A stretch of DNA of 64,000 nucleotides from Bacteroidota bacterium (lineage in GTDB: Bacteria > Bacteroidota > Bacteroidia > Cytophagales > Cyclobacteriaceae): assembly GCA_016866235.1 (NCBI GenBank), contig VGMW01000001.1, positions 310,001 through 374,000 on the forward strand. Reading direction: 5' to 3'. The notes beneath the pieces were generated by a model. It worked only from the letters and a program-made list of their open reading frames with translations. It did no database searches and was not told where the DNA came from. The translations under genes were made by a program, and so were the position numbers. Shown here piece after piece: positions 23,985 to 32,552 of this stretch. Position 1 is the stretch's first letter, and every line of letters starts with the position of its first letter.

Positions 23985-25895
23985 ATGTCTCGATTTACCC
24001 TTCTGCTCATAAATATTATTACAGCCTTGGCCATACAGGCCCAGGATTATTCAGGAATGAAAAATCTTGAACTCAATGATCTTTCTGCTTTTAGAACACA
24101 AGCGGGCAACTGGAGAATTGTTGGTGAGGTGTTAATGGATCCTTCCGTGGACATTCACCAAAAACCAGCTTCTGTGTCTGAGTCCGGCCAGAAAAAAGCT
24201 AAAAAAGGCACTGCTTTACCTGAGCACTCCGCTCCACAAGCTGTTCTCCCAACCCCAGGTAAAGGTGTTCTCCTAAATATGAACGATGACAAGATTAAAA
24301 GCCATCTCCTTTCGGTTATGGAGCATGGCGATATTGAGCTAGACCTTGAATTGATGGTGCCTAAGGGATCCAACTCTGGAATTTATTTGCAGGGTCGATA
24401 TGAAGTTCAGATCCTTGACAGCTGGGGTGTTAAAAGTCCATCATTTTCGGATCTGGGTGGAATTTATCGGAATTGGGAAAATACGCCTGGACAGATCTAT
24501 ATGGGTAAGGCGCCTCTTTCCAATCCTGCCAAAGCCCCAGGCCTCTGGCAACGAATGCACATCGTTTTTCAAGCACCAAGATTTGACGGCAATGGAAAGA
24601 AAATTTCCAATGCCCGATTTGTTTCAGTGGAATTGAACGGAGTAAAAATTCATGATCAATTGGAAGTGCCCCTCCCCACCGGCGGGCCGGTAGACAAAAC
24701 CGAAGTGTCCAGTGGACCACTCATGATTCAGGGTGACCATGGACCTGTGGCTTTTCGGAACATCCGATATAGAATTTTAAGGGAAGTGAAACCTGTCTTA
24801 ACTGGAATCAGTTGGAAGGTATTTCACGGACAGTTCAAGACCATCAGCGATTTTTCATCACTTACCCCAGCTTATACTGGTGCCGGCGAGGAGCTCACGT
24901 GCGAGGTTCTTGATCAGGAGGACACCTATGCTTCGATCTATTCAGGGAAAATAAAAATACCGGAGTCTGGCACTTATACCTTCGGTCTCGCCTTCACTGG
25001 AGGAGGACGACTCACCATCGACGGTAAAACGGTTATCGATCACCAGTCGGTCGATCATTGGCCTTTAGACAGAGGAACCCTTCAACTGCAAAAGGGTGAT
25101 TACAATTTTGAAATTTACAACTACAAGGACGCGGGTTGGATGCCTCCTCGTCTTGCATTCTATGCTGCAATTGAAAATGGTAAAGAATACTCCTTACATG
25201 CTTATAATTCTTATCCTCCAGATCCCAATCCTGTCTCCTCGATCCTGATAAATCCGGGATCAGAGGTTAAGCTGCTCAGGGCTTTCCTTGATTTTAGCGG
25301 GGATCGTGCCAAAAGACTGACGCACACTATTGGTGTTGGTGAGCCTTCAGGTATTCATTATGCGTATGATCTTCAGTCGGGCAATCTTGCATGTGTCTGG
25401 CGTGGGGAGTTTGTTGATGCAACGCCCATGTGGCACGATCGGGGCGATGGTTCTTTCAGGCCTTTGGGATCGGCTTTGTATACCTTCAGAGGTCAGCCCC
25501 TGGCAGTTTTAGAATCAGGTGAAGCTGAATTCCCAACATCTGAAAATTATGTAGGAAAAGGATATGACAAGGATCCGATGTCGGGTCGCCCCTCCTTCAA
25601 TTATTTGTATCGGGGGATTCCTGTGAACTCCAAGATTATTCCCGGGACCGATAATAAATTTTTTACGCATGAGGTTACGGTCAAATCTGCATCCACAGTT
25701 GCGGGTCTAAAGTATAAACTTGCAGAAGGTTCAGTGATTCAATCAATGCCTGACGGCTCTTTTGCTATAGACGATAAACGCTATTATGTAAAAGTAAACT
25801 CGGGAGGAAAGGCTGAAATTCGAAAAATCGCAGGTAAAGAAGAGCTGATCATGTCCTTTGAGTCCGATCAAATTTCATACAACATCATTTGGTAA
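23985..25895 (+). CDS. Secreted DUF1080 (3-keto-glycoside hydrolase-like) protein with PA14 domain
   Basis: This 636-residue protein has a signal peptide (MSRFTLLLINIITALAIQA). Residues about 30-260 form a DUF1080 concanavalin-like domain, with SGIYLQGRYEVQILDSWG at 126-143 and MIQGDHGPVAFRNIRYR near 245. Residues about 280-400 form a PA14 domain (SGTYTFGLAFTGGGRLTIDGKTVID). The last 220 residues resemble the N-terminal part of large secreted sugar-oxidation proteins of Bacteroidota and Planctomycetota. DUF1080 members have been linked to 3-keto-sugar hydrolysis, and PA14 to glycan binding. It is 18 bases before the sugar-dehydrogenase/cytochrome gene, so the two probably work as a periplasmic pair. 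The substrate is unknown. Confidence 0.8.
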   Translation: MSRFTLLLINIITALAIQAQDYSGMKNLELNDLSAFRTQAGNWRIVGEVLMDPSVDIHQKPASVSESGQKKAKKGTALPEHSAPQAVLPTPGKGVLLNMNDDKIKSHLLSVMEHGDIELDLELMVPKGSNSGIYLQGRYEVQILDSWGVKSPSFSDLGGIYRNWENTPGQIYMGKAPLSNPAKAPGLWQRMHIVFQAPRFDGNGKKISNARFVSVELNGVKIHDQLEVPLPTGGPVDKTEVSSGPLMIQGDHGPVAFRNIRYRILREVKPVLTGISWKVFHGQFKTISDFSSLTPAYTGAGEELTCEVLDQEDTYASIYSGKIKIPESGTYTFGLAFTGGGRLTIDGKTVIDHQSVDHWPLDRGTLQLQKGDYNFEIYNYKDAGWMPPRLAFYAAIENGKEYSLHAYNSYPPDPNPVSSILINPGSEVKLLRAFLDFSGDRAKRLTHTIGVGEPSGIHYAYDLQSGNLACVWRGEFVDATPMWHDRGDGSFRPLGSALYTFRGQPLAVLESGEAEFPTSENYVGKGYDKDPMSGRPSFNYLYRGIPVNSKIIPGTDNKFFTHEVTVKSASTVAGLKYKLAEGSVIQSMPDGSFAIDDKRYYVKVNSGGKAEIRKIAGKEELIMSFESDQISYNIIW

Positions 25896-25913
25896 TCCAT
25901 TAGATAACCTCAC

Positions 25914-27869
25914 ATGCATAAGACCATGCAAACACGAATCAACATTTTTATAAAAAAGGAATTTATATCTTCCCTGATGTTCTCTGTACTGCTGTTGATG
26001 TTCGATCAAGCTGCAGCACAACGTAAAACGACTGTTGAAGATGATTATTATAAGATTATTACCATACCCGTTCCGGAGGGCATACTCTTGGAGGCTGGCG
26101 GTGTGGCGGCTATGCCCGATGGAAGGATGGCGGTTGCTACCCGTAGAGGTGATGTCTGGACAATCGAAAATCCAAATGGGGTAGATGGAAATCCGAAGTT
26201 TACCTTGTTTGCTTCAGGACTTCATGAGGCGCTTGGGCTTTTGTACCATAACGGATCCTTGTATTCGGCCCAAAGAGGTGAGCTCACGAAGCTCACCGAT
26301 AAAAATGGAGATGGAAAAGCCGATAGCTATGAAACTGTTTATGCATGGCCGATCTCCGGACATTATCACGAATATTCCTACGGCCCGAAGCTGGGATCGG
26401 ATGGATCATTTTTTGTTTCAGGAAATGTTGCCTTTGGCGACCAGGAGTGGTGGAGGGGTGAGAGCAGAACGCCCTGGAGGGGATGGACCTTCAAAATTCA
26501 TCCAGAGGGTAAACTTGAGCCCTGGGCGGCAGGTGTGAGATCGCCTTGTGGGCTGGGTGTTGTGGATGGTGAATTTTTTTACACCGATAACCAAGGCGAT
26601 TGGGTGGGCACCGGTGGTGTATGGCATCTTGAAAAAGGTGATTTTGTCGGGCACCCAGGCGCACTAAAGTGGACGAGTCTTCCTGAATCGCCTCTCAAGC
26701 TGTCCACTGAGCAGCTATACGCCAGGGTTAGCGCACGTCAGATAAAAAAGGATGGTCAGTACATCAAGCCCTCCAATGTCGAGCAAGAAGAAAATCCTGA
26801 TTTTCTCTATCAGGTGAAGAAAGATATTCCACAGCTTAAGCTACCTGCGGTATGGCTTCCTCATGGTGTTCTGGGTATCTCTAATTCTGAGATTATCACC
26901 GATGAAACCAAAGGAAATTTTGGTCCGTTTGCCGGACAACTTTTTGTGGGTGACCAGGGACAGAGTAAAATCATGCGTGTGGTCCTGGAAAAAGTTGATG
27001 GTGCCTACCAGGGTGTTGCTTTTGATTTCCGTCAGGGTTTTCAATCTGGTGTTCTAAGAATGAATTGGGGAACCGATGGATCGATGTTTGTAGGAGAGAC
27101 CAACCGTGGATGGGGTTCTGCTGGTACCACCAATTCCGGCTTGCAGCGCTTGTCCTGGACCGGGAAAATTCCAATGGAGATGTTGACGGTCAAATCAATG
27201 TCCGACGGATTTGAAGTTGAATTCACCCATCCAGTAGATAAGGTCCTTGCTGAGGATCTATCCTCCTACAGTGGAAGAAGTTATATTTATAAATACCACC
27301 CGGTGTATGGTAGCCCGACCGTAAACGAGGAATCACTCGTAATACGCGGTGTGAAAGTTTCTGCTGATCGACTAAAGGTTCGTATCGTGATCGACAACCT
27401 GCGACAATATTATCTGCATGAGCTCAACCTTTCCGGGATTCGATCCGAGGACGGATTGCCGCTTTTGCATTCAAATGCATATTACACCCTAAATAAAATT
27501 GCAGCCGGTGAAAAACTCTCACCTGGTGAAATTACCGGCAAGCGTCCAACCACTACGGTTCCGAAAAAAGCTGCGGGTGTTACCAAGACAGCATCGGTGA
27601 CCAAAGCTGTTTCGTATGCAGAGGTGGAGCCATTGTTGGTAAAAAATACCTGTACTGCCTGTCACAATGTTTCCAAGCGGCAGGTTGGCCCTTCCTTTTC
27701 TGATATCGCGAGACGCAACTATTCGGTAGAACGGATCATCCAACTGATTTATAATCCAGAACCGAAAAATTGGCCTGAATATGCAACGCCTATGGCTCCG
27801 ATGCCGCAGGTTCCCAAAGCGGAAGCCATGAAAATTGCAACCTGGATTACTGGGTTATCAGCCAAGTAA
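25914..27869 (+). CDS. Secreted propeller sugar dehydrogenase-like protein with cytochrome c domain
   Basis: This 651-residue protein has an N-terminal signal segment (hydrophobic FISSLMFSVLLLMFDQAAAQ, about residues 18-36). Residues about 45-430 form a beta-propeller of the PQQ-like/soluble-glucose-dehydrogenase type (GGVAAMPDGRMAVATRRGDVW, LGLLYHNGSLYSAQRGELTKL, PHGVLGISNSEII). The C-terminal 80 residues are a cytochrome c domain with the heme motif CTACH (about residues 581-585) and a later Met in APMPQVP that can act as sixth ligand. It probably oxidises a sugar in the periplasm and passes electrons to the respiratory chain. A terminator follows it. The ATG at 25926 is an alternative start. 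Confidence 0.8.
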   Translation: MHKTMQTRINIFIKKEFISSLMFSVLLLMFDQAAAQRKTTVEDDYYKIITIPVPEGILLEAGGVAAMPDGRMAVATRRGDVWTIENPNGVDGNPKFTLFASGLHEALGLLYHNGSLYSAQRGELTKLTDKNGDGKADSYETVYAWPISGHYHEYSYGPKLGSDGSFFVSGNVAFGDQEWWRGESRTPWRGWTFKIHPEGKLEPWAAGVRSPCGLGVVDGEFFYTDNQGDWVGTGGVWHLEKGDFVGHPGALKWTSLPESPLKLSTEQLYARVSARQIKKDGQYIKPSNVEQEENPDFLYQVKKDIPQLKLPAVWLPHGVLGISNSEIITDETKGNFGPFAGQLFVGDQGQSKIMRVVLEKVDGAYQGVAFDFRQGFQSGVLRMNWGTDGSMFVGETNRGWGSAGTTNSGLQRLSWTGKIPMEMLTVKSMSDGFEVEFTHPVDKVLAEDLSSYSGRSYIYKYHPVYGSPTVNEESLVIRGVKVSADRLKVRIVIDNLRQYYLHELNLSGIRSEDGLPLLHSNAYYTLNKIAAGEKLSPGEITGKRPTTTVPKKAAGVTKTASVTKAVSYAEVEPLLVKNTCTACHNVSKRQVGPSFSDIARRNYSVERIIQLIYNPEPKNWPEYATPMAPMPQVPKAEAMKIATWITGLSAK

Positions 27870-27894
27870 CACCTTCCTTTTTAAATAAAATAAG

Positions 27895-27925
27895 CCGCTT
27901 GCAGAGGTCCTGCAGGCGGTTTTTG
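27895..27925 (+). terminator. Rho-independent terminator after the sugar dehydrogenase-like gene
   Basis: CCGCTTGCAG (27895-27904) and CTGCAGGCGG (27910-27919) form a 10-bp stem with one G-U pair and a 5-base loop, followed by TTTTTG. This is a classical intrinsic terminator ending 26 bases after the stop codon and isolating the two-gene sugar unit from dnaG. Confidence 0.85.
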
Positions 27926-27978
27926 TTTCCGGCCCTAAATAAAGGATTTGGTATCTTTATGCCCCTATTTCCCAAAAA

Positions 27979-29904
27979 TTGATCAGCAGAGACACCATTG
28001 ACGAGGTAAGAAACCGCATGGACATCGTGGATGTGGTTAGTGACTTTGTTACGCTCAAACGGTCGGGTCAGAATTACAAGGCACTGAGTCCATTCAGCAA
28101 TGAAAAAACGCCTTCTTTTTTTGTGGTGCCTGGAAAAGGAATCTTTAAAGATTTCAGCAGCGGAAAGGGCGGGGATGCCATCTCATTTGTAATGGAGCAC
28201 GAGGGTCTGAGTTACCCGGAATCCATTCGGTTTTTAGCCAAGAAGTACGGAATTGAAATTAAAGAGGATGCACGAAGCAATGCCGATCAGGAAACTTCAG
28301 GTTTAAGGGATTCTTTGTATTTGGTGATGGCTTTTGCGAGGGATCTTTTCGTCAAAGACCTTAATCATTCAGAGGAGGGCCGTGGAGTTGGATTGAGTTA
28401 TTTCAGAGAGCGCGGTTTCAACGACCGCATTTTGGAAAAATTTGAGCTGGGCTATGCACTCGATGAATGGAACCATCTGGAAAAATCTGCCATTGAAAAA
28501 GGATTTAGTGAAGAGATCCTGGAGAAGGCGGGACTAATTGTTAAAAAGGAAACCAGTAGTTACGATCGTTTTCGTGGGCGGGTGATTTTCCCGGTTCACA
28601 ATCTTTCAGGACGGGTAATTGCCTTTGGTGCGCGTATACTTTCCAAAGACAAGCAGGTTAATCAGCCCAAATACATCAATAGCCCGGAGACGGATATCTA
28701 CCATAAGAGTGATGCATTGTTCGGCTTGTACTTTGCTAAAAATTCAATCCGTCAGGCAGATAATTGTTTCCTCGTTGAAGGATATACTGATGTACTGGCC
28801 ATGCACCAGGCTGGCATCGAAAATGTTGTTGCCTCCTCCGGTACCGCACTGACCGAACAACAAGTTCGACTGATAACAAGATTCTCGGATAACGTAACGG
28901 TTTTGTTTGATGGCGACACTGCCGGAATCAAAGCGGCGCTGCGTGGAATCGATCTTTTGTTGGCAGGCGGACTCAACGTTCGGGTTGTTTTATTACCCGA
29001 AGGGCACGACCCCGACAGTTACTCAAGATCGGTAGGTAACCAGGCATTGGTTGATTACCTGAAGAATGCCGCCAAGGACTTCATTTCTTTTAAGGCCGGG
29101 CTCTATGCATCGGAAACTGGTAGCGACCCGATAAAAAGAGCAGAGTCCATCCGTGAAATAGTATCGAGCATTGCCAAGATCCCCGATCCTATCAAACGAA
29201 CCGTTTACGTTCAGGAAACCTCTTCTTTGTTAAAGGTTCCGGAAGGTGTGCTGATTACAGAGTTGAACAAAATTCTGCTGCGCGAAAGAAAAAATCAGTC
29301 ACAGCCACAACGTGAAGAAATTGTTCAGGATCCGGTTGTTTACCAGGAGCCACAACCTGCTGACCGGACTGATCCGGTTCAAATGGTTCAGGAACAAGAG
29401 CGAGAGACATTGAGGTTGTTATTGAATTATGCTGACGCTTCTGTCGGCGAGACACATTTGGCAGAATACCTGTTTGCGGAGCTGGATGATGTAAAATTTT
29501 CGAATACACTTTATGCGGGAATTTTTTCTGAAGTCAGAGACCGCTGGAGCCGCGGGCAGGTCGTGGACAGTCAGCATTTTCTTGAACACCAAAATCCTGA
29601 GGTTCGCAATTTGGTTGCTGATCTGGTGACCCCACGTTACCACACCAGCGACCACTGGCATGAAAAATACCAGATCTATTTTCCGGGTGAAAAGGAAGTT
29701 GTTTCTAATCTTGCCTCCGGAAATGTTATTCGACTTAAATTCCGCCTTATTCAATCACTCATCCAGGAAAACCTTTCGAAAATAAAGACTGCTGAAGAAT
29801 CAGGTAATGATCAAAAATTGGATGAATGCCTCTCAAGGCACTATCATTTGAAGGAAGCTGAGCGTGCACTTGCCGGTCAGCTGGGAATTGTTGTAGCGGG
29901 ATAG
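27979..29904 (+). CDS. dnaG: DNA primase without zinc ligands
   Basis: DnaG makes RNA primers at the replication fork. The start is TTG at 27979; the nearest ATG (27959) is out of frame. The 641-residue product has the N-terminal zinc-binding region (1-100), the primase core with a TOPRIM domain (VEGYTDVLA at about 264-272 and [13 protein letters not shown] at about 310-322), and a C-terminal helicase-interaction region. In the N-terminal region the four canonical zinc ligands of CPFH...CxxC are Ser37, Ser40, Asp58 and Ser61 ([20 protein letters not shown]). The surrounding sequence is well kept, so the zinc site has been lost cleanly, not by gene decay. I believe related Cytophagales show this too, from memory. 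Confidence 0.93.
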   Translation: MISRDTIDEVRNRMDIVDVVSDFVTLKRSGQNYKALSPFSNEKTPSFFVVPGKGIFKDFSSGKGGDAISFVMEHEGLSYPESIRFLAKKYGIEIKEDARSNADQETSGLRDSLYLVMAFARDLFVKDLNHSEEGRGVGLSYFRERGFNDRILEKFELGYALDEWNHLEKSAIEKGFSEEILEKAGLIVKKETSSYDRFRGRVIFPVHNLSGRVIAFGARILSKDKQVNQPKYINSPETDIYHKSDALFGLYFAKNSIRQADNCFLVEGYTDVLAMHQAGIENVVASSGTALTEQQVRLITRFSDNVTVLFDGDTAGIKAALRGIDLLLAGGLNVRVVLLPEGHDPDSYSRSVGNQALVDYLKNAAKDFISFKAGLYASETGSDPIKRAESIREIVSSIAKIPDPIKRTVYVQETSSLLKVPEGVLITELNKILLRERKNQSQPQREEIVQDPVVYQEPQPADRTDPVQMVQEQERETLRLLLNYADASVGETHLAEYLFAELDDVKFSNTLYAGIFSEVRDRWSRGQVVDSQHFLEHQNPEVRNLVADLVTPRYHTSDHWHEKYQIYFPGEKEVVSNLASGNVIRLKFRLIQSLIQENLSKIKTAEESGNDQKLDECLSRHYHLKEAERALAGQLGIVVAG

Positions 29905-29915
29905 CCAAAACAATT

Positions 29916-31139
29916 ATGAAGAAAAGCCAACTAAACACGATACCAGAAGCCATTGAAGAGATTCGAAACGGAAAAATCATCATCGTGGTAGATGATGATG
30001 ACCGGGAGAACGAAGGTGATTTTGTTTGCGCCGCTGAGTGTGTAACACCAGAGATTGTGAATTTTATGGCCACGCATGGTCGTGGACTTATTTGTGCGCC
30101 ACTGGTCGAGGAGCGTTGTGATGAACTTGGTCTCCCTTTGATGGTTGGAAAAAATACTGCAGTTTTTGAAACGCCGTTTACAGTTTCTGTTGATTTGATT
30201 GGTCATGGTTGCACGACCGGCATTAGTGCACACGACAGGTTTAAGACCATCAAAGCTTTGGCCGATCCGGAGACCAAACCTTCCGAGCTTGGTCGTCCGG
30301 GACATATTTTTCCTTTGCGTGCGAAACGCGAAGGTGTTTTAAGACGTGCTGGTCATACCGAGGCGGCCATTGATTTCGCGCGTCTTGCCGGCTTTCGTCC
30401 TGCGGGGGTGTTGGTAGAGATTATGAATGTGGATGGATCTATGGCTCGCCTCCCTGATTTATTTAAGGTGGCCAAAAGATTTAATCTAAAGATTGTCTCC
30501 ATCCGTGACCTGATTGCCTACCGCATGAAGGAGAATGCTCATGTGCGCAAGCAGGTTGAAGTCAATATGCCAACTACATGGGGTGACTTTAAACTGGCAG
30601 CCTTTGAACAAATCGATTCAGGTGAAACCCATCTGGCCTTGATAAAGGGAAAATGGAAAAAGAACGAGCCGGTCATGGTTCGTGTGCATTCCTCCTGTGT
30701 TACTGGTGATATTTTCGGATCCTGCCGTTGCGACTGTGGACCGCAATTGCATCACGCCATGCAGATGGTTGAAAAAGCCGGTAAGGGAGTTGTGTTGTAT
30801 ATGCAACAGGAGGGAAGAGGAATAGGCTTAATGAATAAGTTGAAAGCCTATCGCCTACAGGAAAAAGGACTTGATACCGTTGAAGCCAACTTAAGCCTGG
30901 GTTTTGAAATGGACTCCAGAGATTACGGTACAGGGGCGCAGATTTTACATGAGCTGGGCATCTCAAAAATCAAATTGATCACCAACAATCCAAGGAAGCG
31001 TGTGGGGCTGATGGGCTATGGTCTGGAAATTGTTGAAAACATTCCAATTGAAATCGCTCCCAATCCTCACAATAAGAAGTATCTTAAAACCAAGCGGGAT
31101 AAGCTTGGTCACCAGATCCTGAAGAAAAAAAGAAAATAG
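29916..31139 (+). CDS. ribBA: Bifunctional 3,4-dihydroxy-2-butanone 4-phosphate synthase / GTP cyclohydrolase II
   Basis: This 407-residue protein catalyses the two entry reactions of riboflavin synthesis in the cytoplasm. Residues about 1-205 are the DHBP synthase ([16 protein letters not shown] at about 26-41, and [14 protein letters not shown]). Residues about 210-400 are GTP cyclohydrolase II, with zinc cysteines in [18 protein letters not shown] (about 250-267), and the QQEGRGIGL and TNNPRKR segments. Both halves keep their active-site motifs. It starts 11 bases after dnaG and precedes a secreted hypothetical protein and surE, an operon of otherwise unlinked core genes. No FMN riboswitch was seen before it. 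Confidence 0.95.
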   Translation: MKKSQLNTIPEAIEEIRNGKIIIVVDDDDRENEGDFVCAAECVTPEIVNFMATHGRGLICAPLVEERCDELGLPLMVGKNTAVFETPFTVSVDLIGHGCTTGISAHDRFKTIKALADPETKPSELGRPGHIFPLRAKREGVLRRAGHTEAAIDFARLAGFRPAGVLVEIMNVDGSMARLPDLFKVAKRFNLKIVSIRDLIAYRMKENAHVRKQVEVNMPTTWGDFKLAAFEQIDSGETHLALIKGKWKKNEPVMVRVHSSCVTGDIFGSCRCDCGPQLHHAMQMVEKAGKGVVLYMQQEGRGIGLMNKLKAYRLQEKGLDTVEANLSLGFEMDSRDYGTGAQILHELGISKIKLITNNPRKRVGLMGYGLEIVENIPIEIAPNPHNKKYLKTKRDKLGHQILKKKRK

Positions 31140-31153
31140 GTGTTATCGCTGCA

Positions 31154-31756
31154 ATGGTAAAAGTTCTTACGCTCTGTTTGACGATTTCATTGTTATGTGC
31201 AAATGCGCAGCAATTCCCATTTGAGTTTTGGCATGATGGGAGGGCTGTATTGGATACGAGGGATACCTTACGGGGTAAAATCAAATACGACCCTCAAAAC
31301 GACATGATTCAGGTAGAAATTCAATCGAGATTTGAATCCTACACAAGTCGGAAAGTAATTTTCTATGAAATCTTTGATCAATCGCTCGATAACTACAGGC
31401 AGTTTTATACACTTCCCTATTCAGTGTCTGGCGGATATAAAACACCTACCTTTTTTGAACTGCTTACAGAGGGTAAAATAACACTGCTGAGCAAGGAGGC
31501 CGTTGAATACCGGTCATCCAATGCAGGATTCTTCTATGGAAATATCTCCAGACTAGTTTTAGTTCATAATTATTTTCTACTCAGGGAAGATGGAAGCATA
31601 CTTAGAGTAACCGGAAGTAAAAATGAATTTCTCAGTTTAATGGGTTCAAGGGAAAAGGAAATACGAGATTACATGAAGGAAAATCGTCTTGGTCTGGAAC
31701 GAAAGATTGACATCATCCGGGTGATTAATTATTACAACTCTTTATTTTCAAAATGA
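31154..31756 (+). CDS. Secreted hypothetical protein
   Basis: I do not recognise a named family for this 200-residue protein. It has a signal peptide (MVKVLTLCLTISLLCANA, then QQFPFEFWHDG), so it is probably periplasmic or outer-membrane associated. The mature part begins with FPFEFWHDGRAVLDTRDTLRGKIKYD, a pattern I associate with small conserved secreted proteins in Cytophagales, followed by beta-rich and then Lys/Arg-rich helical stretches. There is no cysteine pattern or catalytic motif that I can name. The stop overlaps the surE start by 4 bases (ATGA), so the two are probably co-translated. Confidence 0.75.
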   Translation: MVKVLTLCLTISLLCANAQQFPFEFWHDGRAVLDTRDTLRGKIKYDPQNDMIQVEIQSRFESYTSRKVIFYEIFDQSLDNYRQFYTLPYSVSGGYKTPTFFELLTEGKITLLSKEAVEYRSSNAGFFYGNISRLVLVHNYFLLREDGSILRVTGSKNEFLSLMGSREKEIRDYMKENRLGLERKIDIIRVINYYNSLFSK

Positions 31757-32538
31757 AGCAGGGAAAACCATTGATACTGGTGACCAATGACGATGGAATT
31801 ACCTCGAGGGGTATTCGTACGTTGGTGAACATCATGAAGGATATTGGTGAGGTTATAGTTGTGGCGCCTGATAGCCCCCAATCTGGCATGGGTCATGCCA
31901 TTACCGTTGGAGATACCTTGCGGTTAGAGCCCACCTCTATATTCGGAGACATCAAAGCCTTTGAGTGCTCCGGTACACCTGCCGATTGCGTAAAAATGGC
32001 CAGGCATTATGTTCTGAAAGACCTGCGTCAGCCTGATTTGGTGGTCAGCGGCATTAACCATGGGAGCAACACATCAATCAGTGTTCTGTACTCTGGCACC
32101 ATGTCGGCAGCCATTGAAGCAGCCATCGAATCGGTACCTGCCATAGGCTTTTCTTTATGCGATTTTTCCATTGACGCCGATTTCGGGCACACGACAGAAT
32201 ATGTTCGAAAGATTGCGCTTAAGGTCCTTGAAGGAGGTTTGCCGGACGGCGTTGCACTAAATGTAAATTTCCCGCCAAAACGAAATGAATCGCTTCGAGG
32301 CATACGTGTTTGTCGTCAGGCGAATGCGCGTTGGATGGAAAATTTTGACGAACGATACGATCCTAATGGACGACGCTATTTCTGGATGGCCGGTAACTTT
32401 GTGAACTTCGACAAAGGTGAAGACAACGATGAATGGGCCATTGCCAATAATTTTGTGTCCGTTGTTCCTTGTCAGTTTGACCTCACTGCCCATCATGCTA
32501 TCCGTACCCTGAATGATGACTGGAGCGGACTCCTCTAA
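31753..32538 (+). CDS. surE: 5'/3'-nucleotidase SurE
   Basis: This 261-residue cytoplasmic phosphatase removes phosphate from nucleoside monophosphates. The N-terminal metal motif LVTNDDGITSRGIR (about 9-22) supplies the two Asp ligands. Ser in PQSGMGHAIT (about 43-52) and Asn in SGINHGSNTS (about 97-106) complete the usual site, and VLYSGTMSAAIEA (about 108-120) is also conserved. Length is normal for the family. It overlaps the secreted hypothetical gene by 4 bases and precedes the TonB-plug lipoprotein by 14 bases. Confidence 0.95.
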   Translation: MKQGKPLILVTNDDGITSRGIRTLVNIMKDIGEVIVVAPDSPQSGMGHAITVGDTLRLEPTSIFGDIKAFECSGTPADCVKMARHYVLKDLRQPDLVVSGINHGSNTSISVLYSGTMSAAIEAAIESVPAIGFSLCDFSIDADFGHTTEYVRKIALKVLEGGLPDGVALNVNFPPKRNESLRGIRVCRQANARWMENFDERYDPNGRRYFWMAGNFVNFDKGEDNDEWAIANNFVSVVPCQFDLTAHHAIRTLNDDWSGLL

Positions 32539-32552
32539 TTGAAATTTATCAA

